Part shown: positions 8,632 to 15,012 of the stretch, one piece after another
Position numbering within the stretch: the first letter of the stretch is position 1
How the letters are laid out: the number at the start of each line of letters is the position of its first letter
NCBI GenBank assembly: GCA_020848075.1
Contig: JADLAV010000074.1
Location: 1 to 48,049 of the forward strand
DNA: 48,049 bases
DNA from: Burkholderiales bacterium
Lineage (GTDB): Bacteria > Pseudomonadota > Gammaproteobacteria > Burkholderiales > SG8-39
Direction: 5' to 3'
The notes under the pieces: model-generated
The model's database searches: none
The model's input: the letters and a program-made list of their open reading frames with translations, nothing else
Told to the model about the DNA's origin: nothing
Made by a program: the position numbers and the translations under genes

Positions 8632-9114
8632 ATGCCGGACCAGGCCAAAGCCGAGCTCATCCGCAAGTCGAAGATCGGCACCGAGCTCACCGACGAGCAG
8701 TGCGGGATCCTCTCCGACCTCATCGAGGTCTGCGAGTATGCGGACGGCGCCATCGTGGTGAACGAAGGCGAAACCGACGACAATCTTCGCGTGATCCTGT
8801 CGGGCGCCTTGGCGGTGGCGAAGCGGGCCGGAGGCGATTGGGTCCGGCTGAACGTGCTGACCGCGGGCGACCTCGCGGGGGAACTCGCCTTCCTCGATTC
8901 CAAGCCGCGCTACGCCGCGCTCGTCGCGCTCGGGCCGGCGCGTGTGTTTGCCCTTCAGCGCGCGAAGCTCGAGTCGCTGCTGGACAAACATCCGGCGATC
9001 GTCTATCGGGTCATACGGGGCATCGCGCGCTTCGCCCACGAGGTCTTGCACCGCACGGGCGTGCAGACCGCCGAGCTCACGTCGTATATCTTCAAGACGC
9101 AGGCGAAGTACTGA
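8632..9114 (+). CDS. Stand-alone cyclic-nucleotide-binding domain protein
   Basis: This soluble 160-residue protein consists almost entirely of one CNB (Crp-like) beta-roll at about residues 20-130, with a short helical C terminus. The phosphate-binding cassette is recognisable as GDLAGELAFLDSKPRYAAL. It has the conserved Gly-Glu (83-84) and the arginine (Arg93) that normally contacts the cyclic phosphate, so ligand binding is plausible. There is no DNA-binding helix-turn-helix, so it is not a Crp/Fnr transcription factor. It may be a signalling adaptor. The ATG at 8632 has GAGGAG about 8 bp upstream. It lies between the diguanylate cyclase and the cytochrome cluster, on the same strand as both. 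Confidence 0.8.
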   Translation: MPDQAKAELIRKSKIGTELTDEQCGILSDLIEVCEYADGAIVVNEGETDDNLRVILSGALAVAKRAGGDWVRLNVLTAGDLAGELAFLDSKPRYAALVALGPARVFALQRAKLESLLDKHPAIVYRVIRGIARFAHEVLHRTGVQTAELTSYIFKTQAKY

Positions 9115-9143
9115 CAGGCGGCAAGCACCGCCGCAGGCGCGCC

Positions 9144-9163
9144 GCCCGGGAATGCGCCCGGGC
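9144..9163 (+). terminator. Possible terminator hairpin after the CNB gene
   Basis: GCCCGGG (9144-9150) pairs perfectly with CCCGGGC (9157-9163) around a 6-nt loop, 30 bp after the CNB stop. It is followed by TTCTCGT rather than a T run. Intrinsic termination is possible but not well supported. Confidence 0.35.
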
Positions 9164-9184
9164 TTCTCGTGAGTATCTGCTGGA

Positions 9185-9229
9185 GAGGATCACCCGGCCG
9201 CGGGCGAGGCCGTTCGGCCGGGGATCCTC
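9185..9229. repeat. Long imperfect inverted repeat
   Basis: GAGGATC plus CCCGGCCG (9185-9191 and 9193-9200, with A9192 bulged) pairs with the complementary arm at 9215-9229. This gives a 15-bp stem with one bulge and a 14-nt loop. It is far stronger than expected by chance. It could insulate the cytochrome operon from upstream transcription, or act as an mRNA structure. Confidence 0.6.
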
Positions 9230-9393
9230 CGATCGGGGGATGCCGGGTTGCATGCGTAGCTGTTTAGATCCATAGTGCGCTGCGAGCCTGCGGAGCAATC
9301 GAGATCGACATGCCGCAAGCGACGCCTCTTTTCGAGCGCTGTTGCGCGGATGCTACGCGCGGCGTGGCGAGTTTCGATTCACGGGCCGCTGAT

Positions 9394-9407
9394 TTGATAA
9401 AAGTCAA
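9394..9407 (+). promoter_or_regulatory. FNR/ANR-like box upstream of the cytochrome operon
   Basis: TTGATAAAAGTCAA matches the FNR/ANR consensus TTGAT-N4-ATCAA in nine of ten specified bases (G for A at the first base of the second half). It lies about 90 bp before the first cytochrome start, a suitable distance for oxygen-responsive control. The gene content (respiratory c cytochromes) fits. It is a single site found by eye. Confidence 0.45.
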
Positions 9408-9497
9408 CGCATTGCGCCTCCGGACCCGTTCTGATTCGACCAAGGTGGCCGAGAGCAACCGGGCGATGCGGGCAGCTCACTGGAACAGGAATCGAAG

Positions 9498-9833
9498 ATG
9501 AATCTCAAGAAACAAGCACTTACGCTCTTTTCACTGGCGCTTCTCGGGGGGCTCGCGCACGCGGCCGACGTCGACGAGGCTGCAGCCGAGGCGATCATGA
9601 AGAAGAGCGGCTGCTTCAAGTGCCACTCGATCACGCGCGACAAGGACGGGCCGGCCTACAAGGAGATCGCGAAGAAGTTGAAGGGCAAGCCCGATGCTGA
9701 GCAGAAGCTCTACACCCACCTCACCACGAACCCGATGGTGAAGGTCGAGGGCAAGGAAGAGAAGCACGAATCGCTCAAGACCAAGGATGATGCCGTGATC
9801 AAGAACGTCATCGCCTTCATCCTTTCGCGGTGA
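9498..9833 (+). CDS. Periplasmic monoheme cytochrome c, first of a tandem pair (MtoD-like position)
   Basis: This small 111-residue electron carrier begins with a signal peptide (cleavage likely after AHA, about residue 22). One haem is bound at CFKCH (Cys39, Cys42, His43). The mature part is highly charged and lysine-rich. A Met (Met80, in NPM) is available as distal ligand, but its position is not conserved in the neighbouring paralogue, where only His90's counterpart is kept. By position it is likely a soluble shuttle between the inner-membrane tetraheme and the outer-membrane decaheme proteins, like MtoD in iron-oxidiser clusters. It is the first gene of a tight operon; the next gene begins 16 bp after its stop. 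Confidence 0.88.
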   Translation: MNLKKQALTLFSLALLGGLAHAADVDEAAAEAIMKKSGCFKCHSITRDKDGPAYKEIAKKLKGKPDAEQKLYTHLTTNPMVKVEGKEEKHESLKTKDDAVIKNVIAFILSR

Positions 9834-9849
9834 ACGGGGAGAACGAGCC

Positions 9850-10197
9850 ATGAATGCGATCAAAGCGGCGCTCGCGCTCGGGGCGGTGCTCGTTCTCGCG
9901 GCGAGCCTCGCGCCTGCCGCCTACGCCGCGGGCGTGGACGAGGCCGCGGCCGAGGCGCTCGCGAAGAAGAGCGACTGCCTCAAGTGCCACTCGGTGGCGC
10001 GGGACAAGGATGGGCCCGCCTACAAGAAGATCGCCGCAAAGTACAAGGGCCAGGCCGATGCCGAGCAGAAGCTGGTCGCCTTCCTGACCACGGGTCAGAA
10101 AGTGAAGATCGAAGGCAGGGAAGAAGAGCACCAGGCGCTCAAAACGAAGAACGAGGCCGAGGTGCGCAACGTGGTGGGGTGGATCCTGACGCGCTGA
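9850..10197 (+). CDS. Periplasmic monoheme cytochrome c, second of a tandem pair
   Basis: This 115-residue paralogue of the preceding gene matches it at roughly 57 of 89 mature residues without gaps, by eye. It has a signal peptide ending near AYAA and one haem site, CLKCH (Cys43, Cys46, His47). The mature protein contains no methionine, so it cannot have the usual His/Met haem coordination. His94 in EEEHQALK aligns with His90 of the first copy and is the best distal ligand candidate. A GGGGAGA ribosome-binding site precedes the ATG. It is a probable low-potential periplasmic shuttle in the electron path formed with the neighbouring genes. Confidence 0.88.
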   Translation: MNAIKAALALGAVLVLAASLAPAAYAAGVDEAAAEALAKKSDCLKCHSVARDKDGPAYKKIAAKYKGQADAEQKLVAFLTTGQKVKIEGREEEHQALKTKNEAEVRNVVGWILTR

Positions 10198-10223
10198 GCG
10201 CGCGAGCTCGGGGGAGGGCAGCC

Positions 10224-10838
10224 GTGAAGTGGTGGACGAATCTCCAGCAGCGCTGCAAGACCTGTTCGCGGGTCACGCTCGGCGTCGGAGTCTTCATTGT
10301 CGCTCTGATCTTCGCCGGCGCCTTCACGATCGCCGGCGCCGCCGGCCTCGCCTGGACGAACACCGAGCACTTCTGCATCGGCTGTCACGAGATGCGCGAG
10401 AACGTCTACAAGGAATTCCAGGGCACGATCCACGATCGGAACCGCTCCGGCGTGCGCGCGATCTGCGCGAACTGTCACGTTCCGCACGAGCCCGGCCCGA
10501 TGCTCTGGCGCAAGGTCCAGGCGACTTGGGAGCTCTGGGGCCACCTCACCGGCGAGATCGACACCCGCGAGAAGTTCGAAGCGCACCGCTACGAGCTCGC
10601 CAAGCGGGTCTGGACGCGGATGGTGCAGACGGACTCCCTCGAGTGCCGCAACTGCCACAAGGCCGACGCGATGGAGAGCGATCTGCAATCCGAGAAGGCG
10701 CGCGCGCGCCATGCCAAGGCGAAGGCCGACGGCGAAACCTGCATCGAGTGCCATTTCGGCATCGCGCACACCGAGCCCGAAGGCGAGCTCGGGCCGAAAC
10801 AGCTGAAGGCCGAGCTGAAGAAGGCGGGCAAGATGTAG
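10224..10838 (+). CDS. Tetraheme NapC/NirT/CymA-family inner-membrane cytochrome c
   Basis: This membrane-anchored quinol/quinone-reactive cytochrome has 204 residues. One transmembrane helix (about 18-44) is followed by four haem sites: CIGCH (51-55), CANCH (81-85), CRNCH (141-145) and CIECH (173-177). CHEMRENVY and the spacing match the NapC/NirT family, which passes electrons between the membrane quinone pool and periplasmic partners. No napAB or nitrite reductase genes are present. Its neighbours are an MtoAB-type conduit, so the CymA/ImoA-like role in extracellular electron exchange is the better reading. The start is the GTG at 10224 behind GGGGGAGGG; upstream frame is spurious. The N-terminal tail also carries an unusual CKTC (11-14). 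Confidence 0.9.
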   Translation: MKWWTNLQQRCKTCSRVTLGVGVFIVALIFAGAFTIAGAAGLAWTNTEHFCIGCHEMRENVYKEFQGTIHDRNRSGVRAICANCHVPHEPGPMLWRKVQATWELWGHLTGEIDTREKFEAHRYELAKRVWTRMVQTDSLECRNCHKADAMESDLQSEKARARHAKAKADGETCIECHFGIAHTEPEGELGPKQLKAELKKAGKM

Positions 10839-10861
10839 ACGCCGTCCGAGCTCCACGGGGC

Positions 10862-10877
10862 GACGCCGAAGGGCGTC
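10862..10877 (+). other. Small intergenic stem-loop between tetraheme and decaheme genes
   Basis: GACGCC-GAAG-GGCGTC forms a 6-bp stem with a GAAG tetraloop, in the 71-bp gap between two cotranscribed genes. There is no T tract. It might be a partial terminator or mRNA-processing element that sets relative expression. The assignment is speculative. Confidence 0.3.
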
Positions 10878-10909
10878 AAGCCGCTTCTGCATTCTGGGAG
10901 GAAAGCATC

Positions 10910-11884
10910 ATGAAGCAGCTGAAACTCACCGCGGCCGTGCTCGCCGGCCTCGCCTTGGCATTCGTCGCCTTCGCGGCGCGCGCGCAAGCCCCCGCGGAAA
11001 AGGAGGCGGCCGCGGGCAAGCGCGGCGACCTCGTCCTCCGCGGCGACGCGAAGTGCACGCGCTGCCACGACGAGGAGGACTCGCCCCAGGTCCTGCAGAT
11101 CGGCAAGACCCGACACGGTGTGAACGCCGATCAGCGCACGCCGACCTGCGTGAGCTGCCACGGCGAGAGCGACCGGCACATCAACAAGCCGGCCGACGCC
11201 AAGGAGCGCCCGAAGCCCGACCGCATCTTCAAGCGTAACAACGACGTCACCCCGCCCGAGGCCCAGAGCGAGGCCTGCCTCGGCTGTCACGAGGCGAGCG
11301 CGCGCATCCACTGGCAGGGCAGCGCTCACGACCGCGGGCGCGTCACCTGCGCGAATTGCCACACCGTCCACGCGCCGCGCGACCAGGTCCTCGTGAAGGA
11401 GACGCAAGCCGGCGTCTGCTTCACCTGCCACAAGGAGCAGCGGGCGGCGATCTTCCGCTTCTCGAGCCACCCATTGAAGAGCGGCTGGATGGCCTGCTCG
11501 GACTGCCACGCGCCGCACGGCTCGGTCGCCGAGCACAACCTGGTCCGCAACACGGTCAACGAGACCTGCTATCAGTGCCACGCGGACAAGCGCGGTCCGT
11601 TCCTGTGGGAGCACCCGCCGGCCCGCGAGGACTGCACCCTGTGCCACAACCCGCATGGCTCGAACGTCCCGCAGATGCTGCAGGCGCGCCCGCCGTACCT
11701 GTGCCAGCAGTGCCACGTCGCGCCGTTCCACCCGAGCACGAACTACAGCGGGACCAACCTGCCGCCCATCCGGCCGGGCGTGACAGCCCCAGGTTTCGAC
11801 AAGATGCTCGGGCAGCAGTGCATGAACTGCCACTCGAAGGTGCACGGCAGCAATCATCCGTCCGGCGCGCGCTTCACGCGCTAG
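10910..11884 (+). CDS. mtoA: Decaheme c-type cytochrome, DmsE/MtrA/MtoA family
   Basis: This 324-residue protein would be the periplasm-spanning multiheme wire inserted into the outer-membrane barrel encoded next. It has a signal peptide (to about ARA, 24-26). I count exactly ten CxxCH sites: CTRCH 49, CVSCH 80, CLGCH 123, CANCH 147, CFTCH 170, CSDCH 196, CYQCH 220, CTLCH 242, CQQCH 265 and CMNCH 304. Length and haem count match MtrA/MtoA and lack the long N-terminal extension of PioA. Electrons could flow inward from Fe(II) or outward to a solid acceptor. DmsE of a DMSO reductase is the alternative, but no dmsAB is nearby. GGGAGGAAAG precedes the ATG at 10910. Confidence 0.9.
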   Translation: MKQLKLTAAVLAGLALAFVAFAARAQAPAEKEAAAGKRGDLVLRGDAKCTRCHDEEDSPQVLQIGKTRHGVNADQRTPTCVSCHGESDRHINKPADAKERPKPDRIFKRNNDVTPPEAQSEACLGCHEASARIHWQGSAHDRGRVTCANCHTVHAPRDQVLVKETQAGVCFTCHKEQRAAIFRFSSHPLKSGWMACSDCHAPHGSVAEHNLVRNTVNETCYQCHADKRGPFLWEHPPAREDCTLCHNPHGSNVPQMLQARPPYLCQQCHVAPFHPSTNYSGTNLPPIRPGVTAPGFDKMLGQQCMNCHSKVHGSNHPSGARFTR

Positions 11885-11915
11885 CGCGAACGCGATCGGG
11901 CGACAGGGGGAACAA

Positions 11916-14297
11916 ATGGGCAAAATCGATCGCGCGACGAGGAAGCTCTCCGTCAATCCGCTTGCGGCCGCCGTGGCGCTGGCGCTCGCGGCGCCCGGCG
12001 CGGCACTCGCCGAGCCGATGCTGCAGGTGCCGCTCTACCGCGGCGCCGACATGTCGCGGTACGACGAGAACAACGTCGAGTTGGGGGTGGGGTTCTCCAC
12101 CGAGAGCTCGTTCAAGTTCGGCGAGTTCAACGGTATCCACGACCAGGGCGGGTTTCTGATCGGGAACCTGAACCTGCGGAACCGCCTCGGGGACGACGGG
12201 CGGTACCTGAACGCGTTCGGCTACAACCTCGGCCTGCCCTCGCGCCAGCTCGGCGTCGAGTACGGCAAGCAGGGCGGCTACTGGATCAGCGCAGGCTACG
12301 ACATGCTGACGCGCTACCAGTTCTCCGACACGCTGTTCATCCACAACGGGCTGGGCGGCAGCGTCCTCACCCTGCCGGCGGGCTTCGCGGGCATCACCGC
12401 GGGTACGTCGCAGCCGCCGGCGAACGCGGCAGCCATCAACCCGTTCCTGCGCACCTACGAGATCAAGCAGGATCGCGACGTCTTCCGGCTCGGCGGCGGT
12501 TTCAACTTCGCGCCCGGCTGGGACCTCTCGGTCAACTATCGCCAGGACGACCGCGACGGGTCGAAGCTGATCGGCGCGGTCATGGGCAACACCGGCGGCA
12601 ACCCGCGCGCCGCGATCCTGCCCTACGACCTCAACGACCGCACGCAGCAGGTCGAGGCGGTGGTGCGCTGGCGATCGAAGACGGCCCAGGCCAACTTCTC
12701 GTACTGGTACTCGAAGTACGACAACGACGTCGGCTCGCTCACCTGGCAGAACCCGTACGGCATCATCGCGGGCTGGGCCGGCAACTCGGGCTTCAACACC
12801 GGCTACGGCCGGCTCGGCCTGATGCCGAGCAACGACTTCCACCAGTTCGCCGCGACGGGCGCGTGGAACCTGGCGCCCAAGCAGCGGCTGACCGGGACGT
12901 TCTCCTACAGCATGATGCGGCAGGACGACGCGTTCCTGCCGTACACGATCAACGGGCCCGCCTTCCCGGGCGGCCCGACGCAGACGCCCGGCACGACGCT
13001 CACGGTGCCGAACGCCCTTCCGCGGAGCTCGCTCGACGGGAAGATCGACAACACGCTGCTCGATCTCGCGTACTTCACGCGCGCCTGGGACAAGGTGACC
13101 CTCCGGGCGAACTACCACTACAACAAGCACAACAACAAGACGCCGACCGCGCTCTATGCCTACGTCGGCGGCGACACGTCGAACCAGCCGCCGGTCGCAA
13201 ACGATACGATCAATAGCACGCAGCTCAGGTGGAACGTCGCGGAGAGCACCACGGAAAACAGGTTCAAGGTGGACGGCGACTACGAGATCTTCCGGCGGAC
13301 GCTGCTGCGCGGGTTCTACGAGTACAAGCACATCAGCTACGAGGAAGAGTCGGAGGCGCTGCGCAGCCACACGACCAACAACCTCCTCGGCGCCGAGCTG
13401 CGCCGGATCATGTCGGAGGAGTTCACCGGCACGCTGCGCTATGCGCATGACCAGCGAACCGGCTCGGACTACAGCCTGACGCGGGCCTACCGGGCGACCT
13501 ACACCACCGGGACCACCAACGCGGTGCCGTTCCCCGACAACGTACCGACGCTGCGGCACTTCTTCCTCGCCGACTACGACAAGGACATGATCCGCGCGAT
13601 CGGCTCGATCACGCCGATGGAGCGGGTCACCATCGACCTCCGGGCCGACTGGTACAAGGTCAAGTACAAGGGCCCGGACTGCGGCGGACCGAACGACCAG
13701 GTGCTCGCGCCGGCCAACATCTTCCCCGCCGAGTGCCTCGGCCGCACGCAGGGCGACGGCGCCTCGTACACGATCGACGGGTCGTTCGTGCCGGCCGACG
13801 GGTGGAACGCTTTCGCCTTCTACACGTACTCGCTCTTCTCGACCGATCAGCTGAGCCGTAACATCAACAACACCGCCGCGCAGCAAATAAGCGCAGCCCG
13901 CGACTGGTCAGCCTCGCTTAAGTACACCGATAACACGGTCGGCCTGGGGGTGCGCTACCAGCCCGACAACAAGAAGTACGACGTGGGCGCGCAGTACGTG
14001 TTCAGCGACGGCACCGGCAAGTACGGGCTCGGAGCGGCGAGCGCTCTGGTGCCAGGGCCTCTGCCTGTCCCGGACACGCAGGCGCGGCTGCACTCCTTGC
14101 AGCTCTTCGCGAAGTACCGCTATTCGAAGAACGTCGCGCTGCGCTTCAACTACTGGTTCGAGAAGTACCGCACGGACGACTGGGCGTACGACAATGCGAC
14201 GCCCACCTCGTCGAACAACGTGCTCCTGACCGGGCACCAGAGCCCGCAGTACGACGCGCACATCTTCGGCATCTCGATCGCCTACACGAACTGGTAG
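11916..14297 (+). CDS. mtoB: Outer-membrane porin of the MtrB/PioB/MtoB family
   Basis: This predicted large beta-barrel sheathes the decaheme cytochrome and so makes a conductive path across the outer membrane. The 793-residue precursor has a signal peptide ending near ALA (about residue 32), then the family's N-terminal region (VPLYRGADMSRYDENNVELGVGF). A long run of alternating aromatic/polar strands follows, ending in ISIAYTNW with a terminal aromatic residue typical of outer-membrane barrels. It is longer than Shewanella MtrB (about 700) and closer to PioB/MtoB in size. The N-terminal CxxC described for MtrB is absent; only two Cys are seen, in the KGPDCGG...AECLGRT loop. It is the last gene before a strong terminator. 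Confidence 0.9.
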   Translation: MGKIDRATRKLSVNPLAAAVALALAAPGAALAEPMLQVPLYRGADMSRYDENNVELGVGFSTESSFKFGEFNGIHDQGGFLIGNLNLRNRLGDDGRYLNAFGYNLGLPSRQLGVEYGKQGGYWISAGYDMLTRYQFSDTLFIHNGLGGSVLTLPAGFAGITAGTSQPPANAAAINPFLRTYEIKQDRDVFRLGGGFNFAPGWDLSVNYRQDDRDGSKLIGAVMGNTGGNPRAAILPYDLNDRTQQVEAVVRWRSKTAQANFSYWYSKYDNDVGSLTWQNPYGIIAGWAGNSGFNTGYGRLGLMPSNDFHQFAATGAWNLAPKQRLTGTFSYSMMRQDDAFLPYTINGPAFPGGPTQTPGTTLTVPNALPRSSLDGKIDNTLLDLAYFTRAWDKVTLRANYHYNKHNNKTPTALYAYVGGDTSNQPPVANDTINSTQLRWNVAESTTENRFKVDGDYEIFRRTLLRGFYEYKHISYEEESEALRSHTTNNLLGAELRRIMSEEFTGTLRYAHDQRTGSDYSLTRAYRATYTTGTTNAVPFPDNVPTLRHFFLADYDKDMIRAIGSITPMERVTIDLRADWYKVKYKGPDCGGPNDQVLAPANIFPAECLGRTQGDGASYTIDGSFVPADGWNAFAFYTYSLFSTDQLSRNINNTAAQQISAARDWSASLKYTDNTVGLGVRYQPDNKKYDVGAQYVFSDGTGKYGLGAASALVPGPLPVPDTQARLHSLQLFAKYRYSKNVALRFNYWFEKYRTDDWAYDNATPTSSNNVLLTGHQSPQYDAHIFGISIAYTNW

Positions 14298-14318
14298 GCG
14301 GGCGGCGCCGCCACGCGG

Positions 14319-14348
14319 GGCCGGCGGGGTAACCCGCCGGCCTTTTTT
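14319..14348 (+). terminator. Strong rho-independent terminator
   Basis: A perfect 10-bp stem, GGCCGGCGGG (14319-14328) with CCCGCCGGCC (14333-14342), has the tetraloop GTAA and is followed by six Ts (14343-14348). It lies 21 bp after the porin stop and closes the cytochrome/porin operon. It is the clearest intrinsic terminator in the window. Confidence 0.93.
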
Positions 14349-14537
14349 CGAGGGGTGGCGCCGGCGGAGGCGCCGGCGCAGAACCCGGTACAATCCTCCC
14401 GGCTTGCGGGAGATCAAGATTCGGCCTCCCGGCGCCGCCTAGGATGGGCGCTCGGCCTCCCGTGCGGAACTCCGCGCCGCCGCGGCAGTCTTGGATGAGG
14501 TGGCCGCAGGCCCGGCACCTGCCGCCGCAGATTCCAC

Positions 14538-14987
14538 ATGAAACCCCGACACAAGCGCACCGCCATCATCGTCGCCGGCCTGGCCGTCCTCGCCATCGCG
14601 GCGGGCCTCGTCCTGAACGCCTTCCGGTCGAACCTGGTGTTCTTCTTCACGCCGACCCAGGTGGCGGCGAAGGAGGCGCCGGTCGGCAAGGCTTTCCGCA
14701 TCGGCGGCATGGTGGAGACGGGCAGCCTGACGCGCGAAGGCGACGGGCTCACCGTGCACTTCAAGGTCACCGACACCGCGCAGACCATCCCGGTCGTGTA
14801 CCAGGGCATCCTCCCCGACCTCTTCAAGGAAGGGAAGGGCGTGGTCGCGCAGGGCCGCCTCGGCGAGGACGGCGTGTTCCGGGCGAGCGAGGTGCTCGCC
14901 AAGCACGACGAGAACTACATGCCGCCGGAGGCCGCGCACGCGATCGAGCAGGCCCACAAGGCGGGGCAGACCGTGAAGTCGAACTAG
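14538..14987 (+). CDS. ccmE: Cytochrome c maturation haem chaperone CcmE
   Basis: CcmE carries haem covalently in the periplasm and hands it to CcmF for ligation to apocytochromes. The 149-residue protein has one N-terminal transmembrane segment (about 8-28) and a beta-barrel OB-like domain. The signature [12 protein letters not shown] includes the haem-binding His123 and Tyr127. It is first in the ccmEFGHI unit on the plus strand, 240 bp after the porin stop. The gap holds that operon's terminator and a possible TACAAT -10 element at 14389. The location fits a need for c-haem insertion into the neighbouring multiheme proteins. Confidence 0.95.
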   Translation: MKPRHKRTAIIVAGLAVLAIAAGLVLNAFRSNLVFFFTPTQVAAKEAPVGKAFRIGGMVETGSLTREGDGLTVHFKVTDTAQTIPVVYQGILPDLFKEGKGVVAQGRLGEDGVFRASEVLAKHDENYMPPEAAHAIEQAHKAGQTVKSN

Positions 14988-15012
14988 ATTCGCGTTTCAG
15001 GCCGTCCACCCG

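Larger units (their letters stand above)
9115..9497. other. 383-bp intergenic region upstream of the cytochrome cluster
   Basis: No gene was found. The region contains a short GC-rich hairpin (9144-9163), a long bulged hairpin (9185-9229) and an FNR/ANR-like box (9394-9407). It probably ends the upstream transcript and holds the promoter of the cytochrome/porin operon. A clear sigma-70 -35/-10 pair was not identified. Confidence 0.5.

Noticed and set aside
8632-9114. Crp/Fnr-type transcription factor controlling the cytochrome operon
   Set aside because: The protein ends after the cyclic-nucleotide domain and lacks the C-terminal helix-turn-helix.
10224-10838. NapC of a periplasmic nitrate reductase
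   Set aside because: The family fits, but no napA, napB, napD or nitrite reductase gene is nearby, whereas MtoAB-type partners follow directly.
10910-14297. DmsEF of an extracellular DMSO reductase
   Set aside because: The decaheme family name includes DmsE, but no dmsA or dmsB catalytic or Fe-S subunits are in the window. Not fully excluded because the genome is not visible.
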